Source of the DNA: an uncultured Cellvibrionales bacterium
GTDB taxonomy: Bacteria; Pseudomonadota; Gammaproteobacteria; Pseudomonadales; Cellvibrionaceae
Reading direction: 5' to 3'
Length of the DNA: 60,048 bases
NCBI GenBank assembly: GCA_913020115.1
Contig: CAJWBQ010000029.1
Coordinates: 1 to 60,048 of the forward strand
Below, piece by piece: positions 41,330-49,017 of the stretch. Under the pieces are notes generated by a model. The model had not been told where the DNA came from. It ran no database searches and saw only the letters and a list, made by a program, of their open reading frames with translations. A program made the position numbers and the translations under genes. Every line of letters starts with the position of its first letter. The stretch's first letter is position 1.

Positions 41330-43183
41330 ATGTTAATGAGCAAAATCCGGGCAGCTGTATTTGGGCGAGAGACTAGCTTAAGCTGTTTGCTTTTAGGTGC
41401 CCTTACGGCTTCTACCCTAAGCGCCCACGCCACACCGGAACCCAAGGTGGATGAGCGACCTAATATATTAGTTATCCTCGCTGACGATTTAGGCTACTCA
41501 GATATCGCATCCTACGGCAGTGAGATAAGCACACCCAATTTGGATCAGCTGGCGCACAGCGGTCTGCGCTTTAGCAATTACCACACCTCGGCCAGCTGTG
41601 CACCGACCCGCGCCATGCTCCTAAGCGGCGTCGACAGCCATCGCGCGGGCGTGGCAAATATCAGTGAAGCACTAACACCGGCCCAAGCGCATTCACCGTT
41701 TTATCGCGGCACCCTCAATCACAATGTCGTCACCATCGCTACCCTACTCAGAGATGCTGGCTACAACACATCCATGGCCGGCAAGTGGCACTTGGGATAT
41801 GAGGACCCATCTCTGCTGCCCATCAATCGAGGCTTTGAGCAAACCCTGACCATGCCTTTTTCTGGTGGCGACAATTGGACCCAACAAGCCTACGTTCCCC
41901 ACTATGAGAAAACCCTATGGTTTGAAAACGGCGAAGAAATCACGATCCCTGACGACTTTTATTCATCTAAATTCATCGTTGATAAAACCATTGCGCAATT
42001 AGAAAATAATCGCCTAGACCAGCGCAAAAAGAACCAACCGTTTTTCTCCTACGTGTCTTTTCAGGCGGTGCACATACCGGTACAAGCACCTAAAGCATTC
42101 ACGGAAAAATATGTGGGCACTTATAAGGATGGCTGGGATGCGCTGCGCCTGGCGCGCCAACAAGCCGTGAAAGATTTGGGTCTATTGCCCGCCGAGGCCC
42201 CCATGAAGCGCATGCCCACAACCGCGAGCTGGGAGGCGCTATCAGAGGAAGAGCAGCGCTACAATGACAAGCGCATGGCCGTATACGCCGGCATGGTGGA
42301 TGCGATGGATCATCATATTGGCCGTCTGATTCAATACCTGAAGGCAACAAACCAACACGACAACACGGTCATTATTTTCACCTCTGACAACGGTGCAGAA
42401 GCGTCTGACCCGAAAGATATGTCAGCGTTTACCCCGCTGATGTACAAGATGCTCGGTTATAACGATGACTATGACACACTGGGCGAGCGTTACAGTTACA
42501 ACACCATCGGTATCAACTTTGCCAGTGCGGCCGCATCCCCTCTTGGCCACTACAAGTTTCATTCTGGCGAAGGCGGCATGCGCGTACCGCTGATCATTAG
42601 CGGTCCACAGCTTGCCGACACCTTGCAGGGAAAAATTAGCCACAGTAAGGCCTTTGTTAAAGACTTGGCCCCCACCATTCTGGCTCTGGCCAATACCCCT
42701 CACCCTGGCACGCAATATCAAGGGCGCGCCATCGAACCCAACACTGGGAAAAATCTACTGCCCGTCATCACCGCCCACTCAGATACTGTTTATAGTGACG
42801 ATGATGTTATTGCTTATGAAATTGGCGGTAACGCCGCCTTAATCAAAGGCGATTTTAAAATTGCCTTAAACCGAGGTGGCGCTAACGACAATCGCTGGCA
42901 TTTGTATAACATCACTCAAGACCCCGGCGAAACCCGTCCTCTAGAGACCATTGAACCTTTCGTATTTTCCGACCTACTGTCTGAGTATGAAAAATACGCT
43001 CGCGAGAACGGCGTAATACAGGTGCCCCAAGACTATCAACAGTCAACTCAGATCAGTCGCAACGGAGCTAAAGCAAAAGTAAAGAACCTCATTAATCATC
43101 CAATCACCCTATTAATGATCGCGGTCCTCACTATCGTGACAGTGCGTCGAAGGCTCATGACTCGCAGGCCAATGAAAAAATAA
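41330..43183 (+). CDS. Sulfatase, C-terminal membrane-anchored, paralogue of the one at 52965
   Basis: The protein has 617 aa from the ATG at 41330 (AAGAG 10 bp upstream; GTG at 41321 is too close). After a signal peptide (LLLGALTASTLSAHA) come Asp52-Asp53 (VILADDLGYSD), the formylglycine Cys90 in SCAPTRAMLLSG, SMAGKWHLGYE and FTSDNGAEAS. A C-terminal hydrophobic helix (HPITLLMIAVLTIVTV) and basic tail suggest attachment to the inner membrane. It is strikingly similar to the sulfatase at 52965 through most of its length. Sulfate ester hydrolysis in the periplasm is expected. Confidence 0.93.
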   Translation: MLMSKIRAAVFGRETSLSCLLLGALTASTLSAHATPEPKVDERPNILVILADDLGYSDIASYGSEISTPNLDQLAHSGLRFSNYHTSASCAPTRAMLLSGVDSHRAGVANISEALTPAQAHSPFYRGTLNHNVVTIATLLRDAGYNTSMAGKWHLGYEDPSLLPINRGFEQTLTMPFSGGDNWTQQAYVPHYEKTLWFENGEEITIPDDFYSSKFIVDKTIAQLENNRLDQRKKNQPFFSYVSFQAVHIPVQAPKAFTEKYVGTYKDGWDALRLARQQAVKDLGLLPAEAPMKRMPTTASWEALSEEEQRYNDKRMAVYAGMVDAMDHHIGRLIQYLKATNQHDNTVIIFTSDNGAEASDPKDMSAFTPLMYKMLGYNDDYDTLGERYSYNTIGINFASAAASPLGHYKFHSGEGGMRVPLIISGPQLADTLQGKISHSKAFVKDLAPTILALANTPHPGTQYQGRAIEPNTGKNLLPVITAHSDTVYSDDDVIAYEIGGNAALIKGDFKIALNRGGANDNRWHLYNITQDPGETRPLETIEPFVFSDLLSEYEKYARENGVIQVPQDYQQSTQISRNGAKAKVKNLINHPITLLMIAVLTIVTVRRRLMTRRPMKK

Positions 43184-43241
43184 TCTTTTTGAAATGCCTC
43201 CCTCAAAGCAAAGACTATATGAACGTGAAGGAAGAATCACA

Positions 43242-44312
43242 ATGAAAAAAAGAAACCTAACACTGGTGACCCTTGCCCTCATTGGTGCCGTTGTTTATAG
43301 CCAACGTGCCTTCATCGCAGAAAAAATCATGCTTAAAGGTCTGGAGGCGCGACTGGCACAGGATGCAAGTGCAGAACTCTCTGACGGCCTACACCTCACC
43401 CTTTGTGGCGCTGGCGGTCCTATGCCCGCGCCAAATGCGTCTGGTCCTTGTGTAGCGGTCGTTGCAGGCGAGCAGTTTTTTATCGTGGACGCGGGCACCG
43501 ACGGTTTTCGCAATCTAGGCAGAATGGGTTACCGCGCAGGCAAGATCGACGCTGTATTTCTAACGCACTTTCACTCCGATCACATTGATGGGCTTGGAGA
43601 GATGGCGATGGGTCGCTGGGTCACCCAGGCCAATAAAAGTCCGCTGCCGGTGTATGGGCCTGAAGGCGTAGAGAAAGTCGTGGAAGGATTTAACAGCGCC
43701 TATTCTCAGGACGCGATCTATCGACACGATCATCATGGCGACCGTGTCGCACCGCTCAGCGGTACCGGCATGCTTGCCAAAACTTTTATCAAACCGCCCG
43801 AAGGTGAATTGTTTACGGTTTATCAGCACAATGGTCTGAAGGTTGAAGCCATTACCGTGGACCACTCACCCATCGATCCTGCAGTGGCCTACCGCTTTAC
43901 CTATAAAGGGCGTTCGCTACTGATCAGTGGCGACGCGGTTAAGTCTCCCCATGTTGAGAAGTTCTCCAAAGGTATTGATCTGCTCGTGCACGAAGCCCTC
44001 GCTCCTAACTTATTGATGATGATGCATGACGCCGCCAAAGAGGCTGGCGATGAAGTCTTGGCAAAAATTACCGTGGATGTGCTGGACTACCACACAAGCC
44101 CCGTAGAAGCTGCTGAAATCGCGCGCGACGCTGAGGTTGGCCACCTGCTTTACTATCACGTAGTGCCGCCGATTATGTTTCCAGGCCAAACCACGCTGTG
44201 GCTGGATGGCGCAGACGATATATTTGAAGACTATACAGTTGGCATTGACGGCGTGTCGTTCTCACTGCCGGCCGACAGCGATGAGATAATTAAAACCCGC
44301 AACGGCCTTTAA
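43242..44312 (+). CDS. Metallo-beta-lactamase-fold hydrolase (arylsulfatase/RNase Z-like), exported
   Basis: The protein has 356 aa from the ATG at 43242, which follows GAAGGAAG. An N-terminal hydrophobic helix (TLVTLALIGAVVYS) suggests export or anchoring. The zinc-binding motif THFHSDHIDG has His109, His111, Asp113 and His114, and later VDHSPIDPAVAYRF, ISGDAVKS and YYHVVPP supply the remaining ligands. The group includes Pseudoalteromonas-type arylsulfatases and RNase Z-like enzymes. Position after the sulfatases supports a hydrolase for the same kind of compound. It is the last gene before junction G. Confidence 0.88.
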   Translation: MKKRNLTLVTLALIGAVVYSQRAFIAEKIMLKGLEARLAQDASAELSDGLHLTLCGAGGPMPAPNASGPCVAVVAGEQFFIVDAGTDGFRNLGRMGYRAGKIDAVFLTHFHSDHIDGLGEMAMGRWVTQANKSPLPVYGPEGVEKVVEGFNSAYSQDAIYRHDHHGDRVAPLSGTGMLAKTFIKPPEGELFTVYQHNGLKVEAITVDHSPIDPAVAYRFTYKGRSLLISGDAVKSPHVEKFSKGIDLLVHEALAPNLLMMMHDAAKEAGDEVLAKITVDVLDYHTSPVEAAEIARDAEVGHLLYYHVVPPIMFPGQTTLWLDGADDIFEDYTVGIDGVSFSLPADSDEIIKTRNGL

Positions 44313-44333
44313 TTATTTTCAGTTTCCCCGGAG

Positions 44334-44475
44334 TTTTGGGGATACTTTGGGGGTACAACTACGGCAAAAACAGGCTAAAATAGAAAAAAACAGCAAAGAA
44401 CCCAAGAGTTAATAACCTTGATAATCAGCTCAAACTCAAGAACCACGCTGCCCGCACCGAAAAGAACTTTTTCCA
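44334..44475 (+). repeat. Right-end sequence before junction G
   Basis: TTTTGGGGATAC (from 44334) and TTTGGGGGTAC (from 44346) are a 12-bp-spaced direct repeat similar to the TGGGGA pair in the left-end arms and may be arm sites of the other end. GCAAAAACAGGCTAAAATAG and AAGAGTTAATAACCTTGATA match the right end before junction D. The dusA frame reads RKRTFSIAPMMDWSD with TAA and TGA upstream and no start codon. Confidence 0.6.
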
Positions 44476-44673
44476 TTGCGCCCATGATGGACTGGAGCGA
44501 CTGAATAAAAAATAGTTAACAATCAAAGATTTTGTAGGGATAACATTTCTCTGGGGATTAATTGGGGACACTAGCGGAAGGAACACGACGTGTTTTCGAT
44601 CGCATTGTGAGTCTAAAATGCGGCATCCTGGACTGAGTGGCTACACTGCCTCTAGAAAACTAGGGTCTTGCCA
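44476..44673 (+). repeat. dusA-type attachment junction G (core plus full left-end arm)
   Basis: The core 44476-44505 reads GCGCCCATGATGGACTGG-AGCGACTGA. The arm carries AATAGTTAACAATCAAAG, TCTCTGGGGATTAATTGGGG, GATCGCATTGTGAGTCTAAA, GCGGCATCCTGGACTGAGTG and ACTAGGGTCTTGCCA. As it is followed by an arm and not by dusA codons, another element should start here and continue to the right, perhaps beyond the window. Confidence 0.92.
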
Positions 44674-45123
44674 TACCCTATAAGCCTGAACTGCTTTATC
44701 ACGTCGCTGTGCATCTTTCTACGACACCTAGGTTTCAGGCCTCTTTCAATCTAAACCTTGAATATTCAGTTACTCTATAGGGGGAAATTATGAGATTGTC
44801 CAGCGGCCGCTTTGGGTTAATCTGCGTCCATTGAGTCTAGTCGCTTTCGTGCCAGAAGCGGACATTCACGCCCCGCTAAACGCAGAGTAGCGAGGAAGGC
44901 TCCCCCACACCTATATTAACTATAAGGTGGGCTACAAATGCCAAGTTACCCACGGAAAGTAGACACCTCACTACTATAAAATGAGCGTCTAACTATGCTA
45001 ACATCCTGCGGCCAAACTATGCTAACCCCCTACGGCCAATCTATGAGCCCAAGAACATCCGCGTGGGTTAGCCTTTTTTGTTTCTCCCATTTACTATAAA
45101 TCCCCCCTAAAACAGGACTAACC
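44674..45123. other. Non-coding gap with a tandem repeat and T-run
   Basis: No gene is seen. A 24-bp tandem repeat lies at 44991-45038. GGGTTAGCC followed by TTTTTTG at about 45068-45083 could pair with GCTAACCC at about 45024, giving a terminator-like shape with a large loop, on the + strand before rnhA. Confidence 0.4.
44991..45044 (+). repeat. 24-bp tandem repeat, two full copies plus a partial third
   Basis: Copies start at 44991 and 45015 with the pattern AACTATGCTAAC, two or three variable bases, then CT(G/A)CGGCCA; a third begins ATCTATGAG at 45039. The function is unknown. Confidence 0.7.
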
Positions 45124-45882
45124 ATGGCCGCCAAAAAATATTACGTCGTATGGGTCGGCCAACAGCCTGGCATCTACACCACTTGGGCAGAAGCCGAGCG
45201 TCAGGTTAAAGGCTTTCCAAGAGCCAAGTTCAAATCCTTCCCCAGCCAAGCAGAGGCCGAGTAAGCCTACGCCAGCAAACCCAAGGCAACAGCTACTCGA
45301 TCGACGACCAAATCCTCACCAAAGAAGAAAACAACAGCGGCCTCAACAGCAACCGTAGATCTCTCTGCCGAAGTCAGTATTTTCTGTGACGGCGCTTGTG
45401 ACCCCAACCCGGGTAAAGCCGGTACGGGTATCGCCATTTATCACAAAGATAAACTGGAGCAACTCTGGTACGGTTTATACAACCCCGCTGGCACCAACAA
45501 TACCGCAGAGCTGTTAGGCCTCCATCACTCACTGATGTTCGCTCAGGCTGCCGCAGAGAAGGGCCAAAGCGTCACCATTTACTGTGACTCCAAATACTCA
45601 ATTGATTGCATCACCAAATGGGCCAACGGCTGGAAAGCCAAAGGCTGGAAAAAGGCCAACGGTGAAATCAAAAACCTCGATATCATTAAACCCGCTCACG
45701 CGCTGTATCTTGAGATCGCCAAGAAGATTAAAGTCGCTCACGTTAAGGGACACGCAGGCGTAGAAGGTAATGAGTTAGCGGATCGCATGTCGGTGGTTGC
45801 AGTTGAGCAGAGAGAAACCGATTTATGTCGCTATGAGGACTTTGCCTCAATCTCTGAACTATTAGCCATGGCCCGAGGGTAG
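45124..45882 (+). pseudogene. rnhA: Ribonuclease HI with N-terminal hybrid-binding domain, interrupted by TAA
   Basis: The frame from ATG 45124 encodes an RNA:DNA hybrid-binding (viroplasmin-like) domain (KKYYVVWVGQQPGIYTTWAE), a basic linker, and a complete RNase HI domain. In-frame TAA at 45262-45264 (codon 47) stops it right after the first domain (QAEAE-stop-AYASKP). The catalytic residues downstream are all kept: Asp in FCDGACDPNPGKAG, Glu in NTAELLGL, Asp in YCDSKYSID, His in VKGHAGVEGNE and Asp in LADRMS. No good restart codon precedes the catalytic domain. It may be a recent nonsense mutation, a sequencing error or read-through. RNase HI removes RNA from RNA:DNA hybrids. Confidence 0.85.
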
Positions 45883-45890
45883 GGATCATC

Positions 45891-46043
45891 ATGAATCGAT
45901 TAAAGAAACGCAAACAGATTTTTACCAAGAAACTTAAAAAGGCCAAAGCCAAGCTACAGCCCGACCATAAAAAGCCTCGCTATATTGCTAAAGCCGATCG
46001 TGTCGATAGTGAGCAAGTGGAACAAGTAGAAACTAAAAAATAA
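45891..46043 (+). CDS. DUF2986 small basic protein
   Basis: This 50-aa protein begins MNRLKKRKQIFTKKLKKAKA and contains KPRYIAKADR, the pattern of DUF2986 proteins known from Vibrio and Shewanella. It is very rich in lysine at the N-terminus and acidic near the end. AGGG lies a few bases before the ATG, 8 bp after the rnhA stop, so it is co-transcribed with rnhA. The function is unknown; nucleic-acid or ribosome binding would suit the charge, as a guess. Confidence 0.8.
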   Translation: MNRLKKRKQIFTKKLKKAKAKLQPDHKKPRYIAKADRVDSEQVEQVETKK

Positions 46044-46458
46044 TCCTAGCGAGCAATTAAGTCCACATATTCACTGAGTCGATGCATGAGGAAGTTGTGG
46101 ATAAGTTGCGGCAGCCCATGCCTAGCGGCTCCCATAAATCCTGATCAATAATCAAACACTCTAAAAACAAGAAGCCCCCTCCCCCAAAGCTAGAACTATC
46201 AACACCAGCATATATCTAACAAACATAACTACAGTTTGCGGAATCCCCCCGATATGTTGATATATGTGACAAGCAAACACACACGAACTGCGTATTCGAA
46301 ATCGTGATCGAAGTCGACACCAGGAGAATAAATATATGGCTGGGCTGAGAAGCTTTTTACCCTGAAAGGATTATCGATATGATCCAAGTTATCAATTATG
46401 GGAGCCGGAGGCTTGCGCTTCCCGTTCATATGGGCGGCTTCTGTCTAATTTGCCCACA
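46044..46458. other. Gap with no clear gene
   Basis: A minus-strand frame of 66 codons at 46229-46429 (MNGKRKPPAPIIDNLDHIDN) has no recognisable family and lies just downstream of the enoyl-CoA hydratase relic. One TGTGGATAA word at 46096-46104 looks like a DnaA box but stands alone. Nothing else can be supported. Confidence 0.5.
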
Positions 46459-46607
46459 TTATAATGATTGTACTGCTATGGCTTGAGCATGGGCAATACG
46501 GTAATCACAAGTCAAAGCCAATTCACAGCCACCGCCAAGCCGTTAATGACTACAATAACCGGCTTGGGCGATGCGTCCGATTGATTAAAAACATCAACCA
46601 GCAGTCG
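46459..46607 (-). pseudogene. Enoyl-CoA hydratase fragment, frameshifted
   Basis: On the minus strand RLLVDVFNQSDASPKPVIVV runs into INGLA, and after a frame change GGGCELALTCDYRIAHAQA follows, then an early stop. This is the central oxyanion region of crotonase-family proteins (KPVIAAVNGLAxGGGCELAL). Only about 45 of some 260 residues remain. No flanking part of the gene was found, so it is a relic, perhaps of an old insertion or recombination. Confidence 0.75.
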
Positions 46608-46654
46608 CCCATTAAAAAGGGTTGTTGCTCCAGGTGTTTATCCAATACATCTTA

Positions 46655-47716
46655 TTAACTTACCTGTAAAAATATCAGGCCACGCTCAATACACCACATG
46701 GCCGACAAGCCGCCCAGCGCATAAACCGGCACGGGTAACAATCGCTCTTGCCAAGGGAGCAGTGGGCGTTTGATCAGCCACCAAGCTCCCAGTAGCAACA
46801 GAATGAAGGCAATTTGCCCCGCCTCTATGCCAATGTTAAAAAATAGTAGAGCCAGAGGGACGTTGTTTTGGGGTAGACCGATTTCTGCCAATGCCCCCGC
46901 AAAGCCCATACCGTGCAGCAGGCCAAAACCTCCGGCTAACCACCAGGGGTAACGGCGAAACAATCCGCCACCGCCACTCAAGGAAAAATCTTGGCGAGCA
47001 AGGTTTAGCGCCAACAAGAAAATACTCAGCGCAATGGTAAATTCCACCAGTGGTACAGGAAAACGTAAAAAACCCAGTGTCACCAGTGACAGGGTAATAC
47101 TATGCCCTGCGGTAAACGCGGTAATGGTCCAGAGCAAGCGCGCACCGCCACCCACCAGTAAAAGTAAACCAAATACAAACATCAGGTGATCAATACCACC
47201 CCAGATGTGCTCCAGCCCCAACCAGGAATACTCTGTCATCACCTGAGCCTGAGCGGGCTCTTCGCGTATCAGCAACTCAGGGTTTTCTGCGGTTAATACG
47301 CCTTGATAGTTGCGTCCATCGCGAAGACTGAGCATAACCATGGCCGACACCTGGTTTTCCCCAAGCCCGCTCACACTCACGACTTGTCCAACCAATCCTT
47401 TACCTGCCAAATCTGGCCCCGCCTCATCCATCGAATCACAATGTAGCTGCCAGCTCGATGTAATGCCTGTACCTTCGGTACTAGGCGAACTCGGATTGTT
47501 TACCTCACAGCGATCAGGCCAAATGGGCTGCAGGGGAACATCACTGCTGCGCTTGGCCGGGGTTTTCCAGACCACGTGATATTGATGCGCTTGCGTCTCC
47601 ACGATTTTCAACAGCGAAGGCGCAAACAAATGTGCCTGCGCACTCTGTGCTAATAACAAGGGTATTACCAAGCCCAAAGCGAAACGCAAAAAGCCGAAGC
47701 TCACAGAAAATCTCAC
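46655..47716 (-). CDS. HupE/UreJ_2 family membrane protein
   Basis: The 353-aa protein has a signal peptide (LGLVIPLLLAQSAQAH), a periplasmic domain of about 150 residues, then six hydrophobic helices starting at HIWGGIDHLMFVFGLLLLVG. The motifs GGIDHL, TAGHSITLSLVTL and GFGLLHGMGFAGALAEIGLP are typical of HupE/UreJ-2, a family related to nickel or metal permeases. In the long form with periplasmic domain the transported substrate is not established. It overlaps the upstream parvulin gene by ATGA, so they form an operon. Confidence 0.88.
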   Translation of the reverse strand: MRFSVSFGFLRFALGLVIPLLLAQSAQAHLFAPSLLKIVETQAHQYHVVWKTPAKRSSDVPLQPIWPDRCEVNNPSSPSTEGTGITSSWQLHCDSMDEAGPDLAGKGLVGQVVSVSGLGENQVSAMVMLSLRDGRNYQGVLTAENPELLIREEPAQAQVMTEYSWLGLEHIWGGIDHLMFVFGLLLLVGGGARLLWTITAFTAGHSITLSLVTLGFLRFPVPLVEFTIALSIFLLALNLARQDFSLSGGGGLFRRYPWWLAGGFGLLHGMGFAGALAEIGLPQNNVPLALLFFNIGIEAGQIAFILLLLGAWWLIKRPLLPWQERLLPVPVYALGGLSAMWCIERGLIFLQVS

Positions 47717-48648
47717 AATCTCACCTCGTACTCATTGCGTAGCAAGGCCACGTTATAGTGTAAGGCTTGCGTGCGCGCTTTGGCTTCAAGGTCTCTGCGT
47801 AGCTGTAGCTCCACCTCTGTAAATTGAGCCTCACGCCCGGGCTCAATTGCGTTAATCCATACATAATGCAAGCCGTAGATCGAACGAATGGGACCCACCC
47901 ATTGACCCTTAGCCGGCCCGGCTTTCACTAGCTCAGCCACAAACTGCGCACCGAAGTGACGGGCCAACTGTTCCGGTGTCTGCCGGTGAAATTCATAGCC
48001 TGACATAAACGGTGAGCTTAGGTGCCTGGCGGTTTTGGCATCGAAATTCTGTTGCTGAATCGTGGCAACAATAGCGTCGAGCTCAGCCTCACGATTTTGA
48101 TTGAAAAATAATTGTGTAATCGAGAGGCGTGCAGGACGGCGGAACTGTTCCTTACGCTCAGAAAATGCAGCTCGCAACTGCGCCTCGGTAGGCGCGGTAG
48201 GTGGGTTTTCTTTCAGCAAATGCTCTTGAACTCTACCGATGAGCCGCCTTTTGACGACCTCATCACCCAAATGCAATTGCATTTCCAGAGCCTGCTGAAA
48301 TAATTCCTTATTATTTTTTCCTTCCGCCATATTTAAAAAGTGCATATTGCGGATCAGTTGGTCATAAACAATCTTGTCACGGCGATGGAATTCAAGATCC
48401 AATGCATGCTGAAACAGCAAGTCACGCTCTAGCTCATCTGTGATCATTTTTTGTTTTTGTACTGCTGAAGGCTTGCGACCAAAACGGGTAAACCACTGTT
48501 GCTGCAAAGCGGCGATCCGCGATTCATGCAATGGGCCAATCACGGTTTTGGGTTCAGGAAAGATCACGCCCTTAAGCGTAAAAAAAACAATGCCCAGCAC
48601 AACAAAATGTAGCCACGGTCTGTTAAATAGAGTCATCCACGTTTTCAA
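47713..48648 (-). CDS. Parvulin-type peptidyl-prolyl isomerase, membrane-anchored
   Basis: The 311-aa protein has an N-terminal anchor (FVVLGIVFFTLKGVIFP), a helical SurA/PpiD-like N-domain (about 35-160) and a parvulin (PpiC/rotamase) region at about 165-290 with RRPARLSITQLFFNQ and WVGPIRSIYGLHYVWINAIE. It should assist periplasmic protein folding. Genes of this type are often paired with long HupE/UreJ proteins, as here with a 4-bp overlap, which suggests a dedicated chaperone for that membrane protein. Confidence 0.83.
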   Translation of the reverse strand: MKTWMTLFNRPWLHFVVLGIVFFTLKGVIFPEPKTVIGPLHESRIAALQQQWFTRFGRKPSAVQKQKMITDELERDLLFQHALDLEFHRRDKIVYDQLIRNMHFLNMAEGKNNKELFQQALEMQLHLGDEVVKRRLIGRVQEHLLKENPPTAPTEAQLRAAFSERKEQFRRPARLSITQLFFNQNREAELDAIVATIQQQNFDAKTARHLSSPFMSGYEFHRQTPEQLARHFGAQFVAELVKAGPAKGQWVGPIRSIYGLHYVWINAIEPGREAQFTEVELQLRRDLEAKARTQALHYNVALLRNEYEVRL

Positions 48649-49017
48649 ATCTTTTCTTACCTATAAATTTCGTAAGTTCCCATGAGAATACGGCGTTAAC
48701 TTTTATACTATTGAACACTAAAAAACCATTTTTTTTACTTATTATTGATACTAACCGTTTATTTTCTATGAATTTAACTCTTTTTAACCGCAATCCAATT
48801 GCTGCTCTTAAGTTTTATCAGAGGAAAAAATGAGGCCATCGCTGGCCCCAAAAAGAGAGATAAATGAAACGATGAATTCTGTTCGATATCCATATCAATC
48901 GAGTAATCACACTACCGGTAAGCAGGCATTGCACATCCCTGTGCGTTGCACTGTCGTTTACTGTGCGATCCTCGCAATAAATGATTATCAACTCATTGCA
49001 AGGCCGTTAATGATTAA
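48649..49017. other. AT-rich gap between divergently placed operons' ends
   Basis: It contains the promoter side of the parvulin gene (AT-rich, 48690-48790) and the 3' side of the TonB receptor. A plus-strand frame at 48830-49024 lacks protein-like composition and was not accepted. No terminator hairpin is obvious. Confidence 0.45.

Noticed and set aside
17667..44505. The repeats as integron attC sites
   Set aside because: They lack the paired RYYYAAC/GTTRRRY ends and imperfect palindrome of attC, are nearly identical in coding motif, and encode the DusA start, so dusA attachment sites explain them better.
44418..44505. A TTG start giving a dusA fragment at junction G (and likewise at D)
   Set aside because: Counting the bases shows that TTG is 58 bp from the core and out of frame; the in-frame reading has stop codons upstream and no start.
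46096..46104. TGTGGATAA as a DnaA box of a replication origin
   Set aside because: It is a single copy without further boxes, AT-rich unwinding region, or dnaA/rep gene.
46229..46429. A 66-codon minus-strand frame as a small gene
   Set aside because: No recognisable domain or Shine-Dalgarno was found, and it follows a decayed gene fragment.
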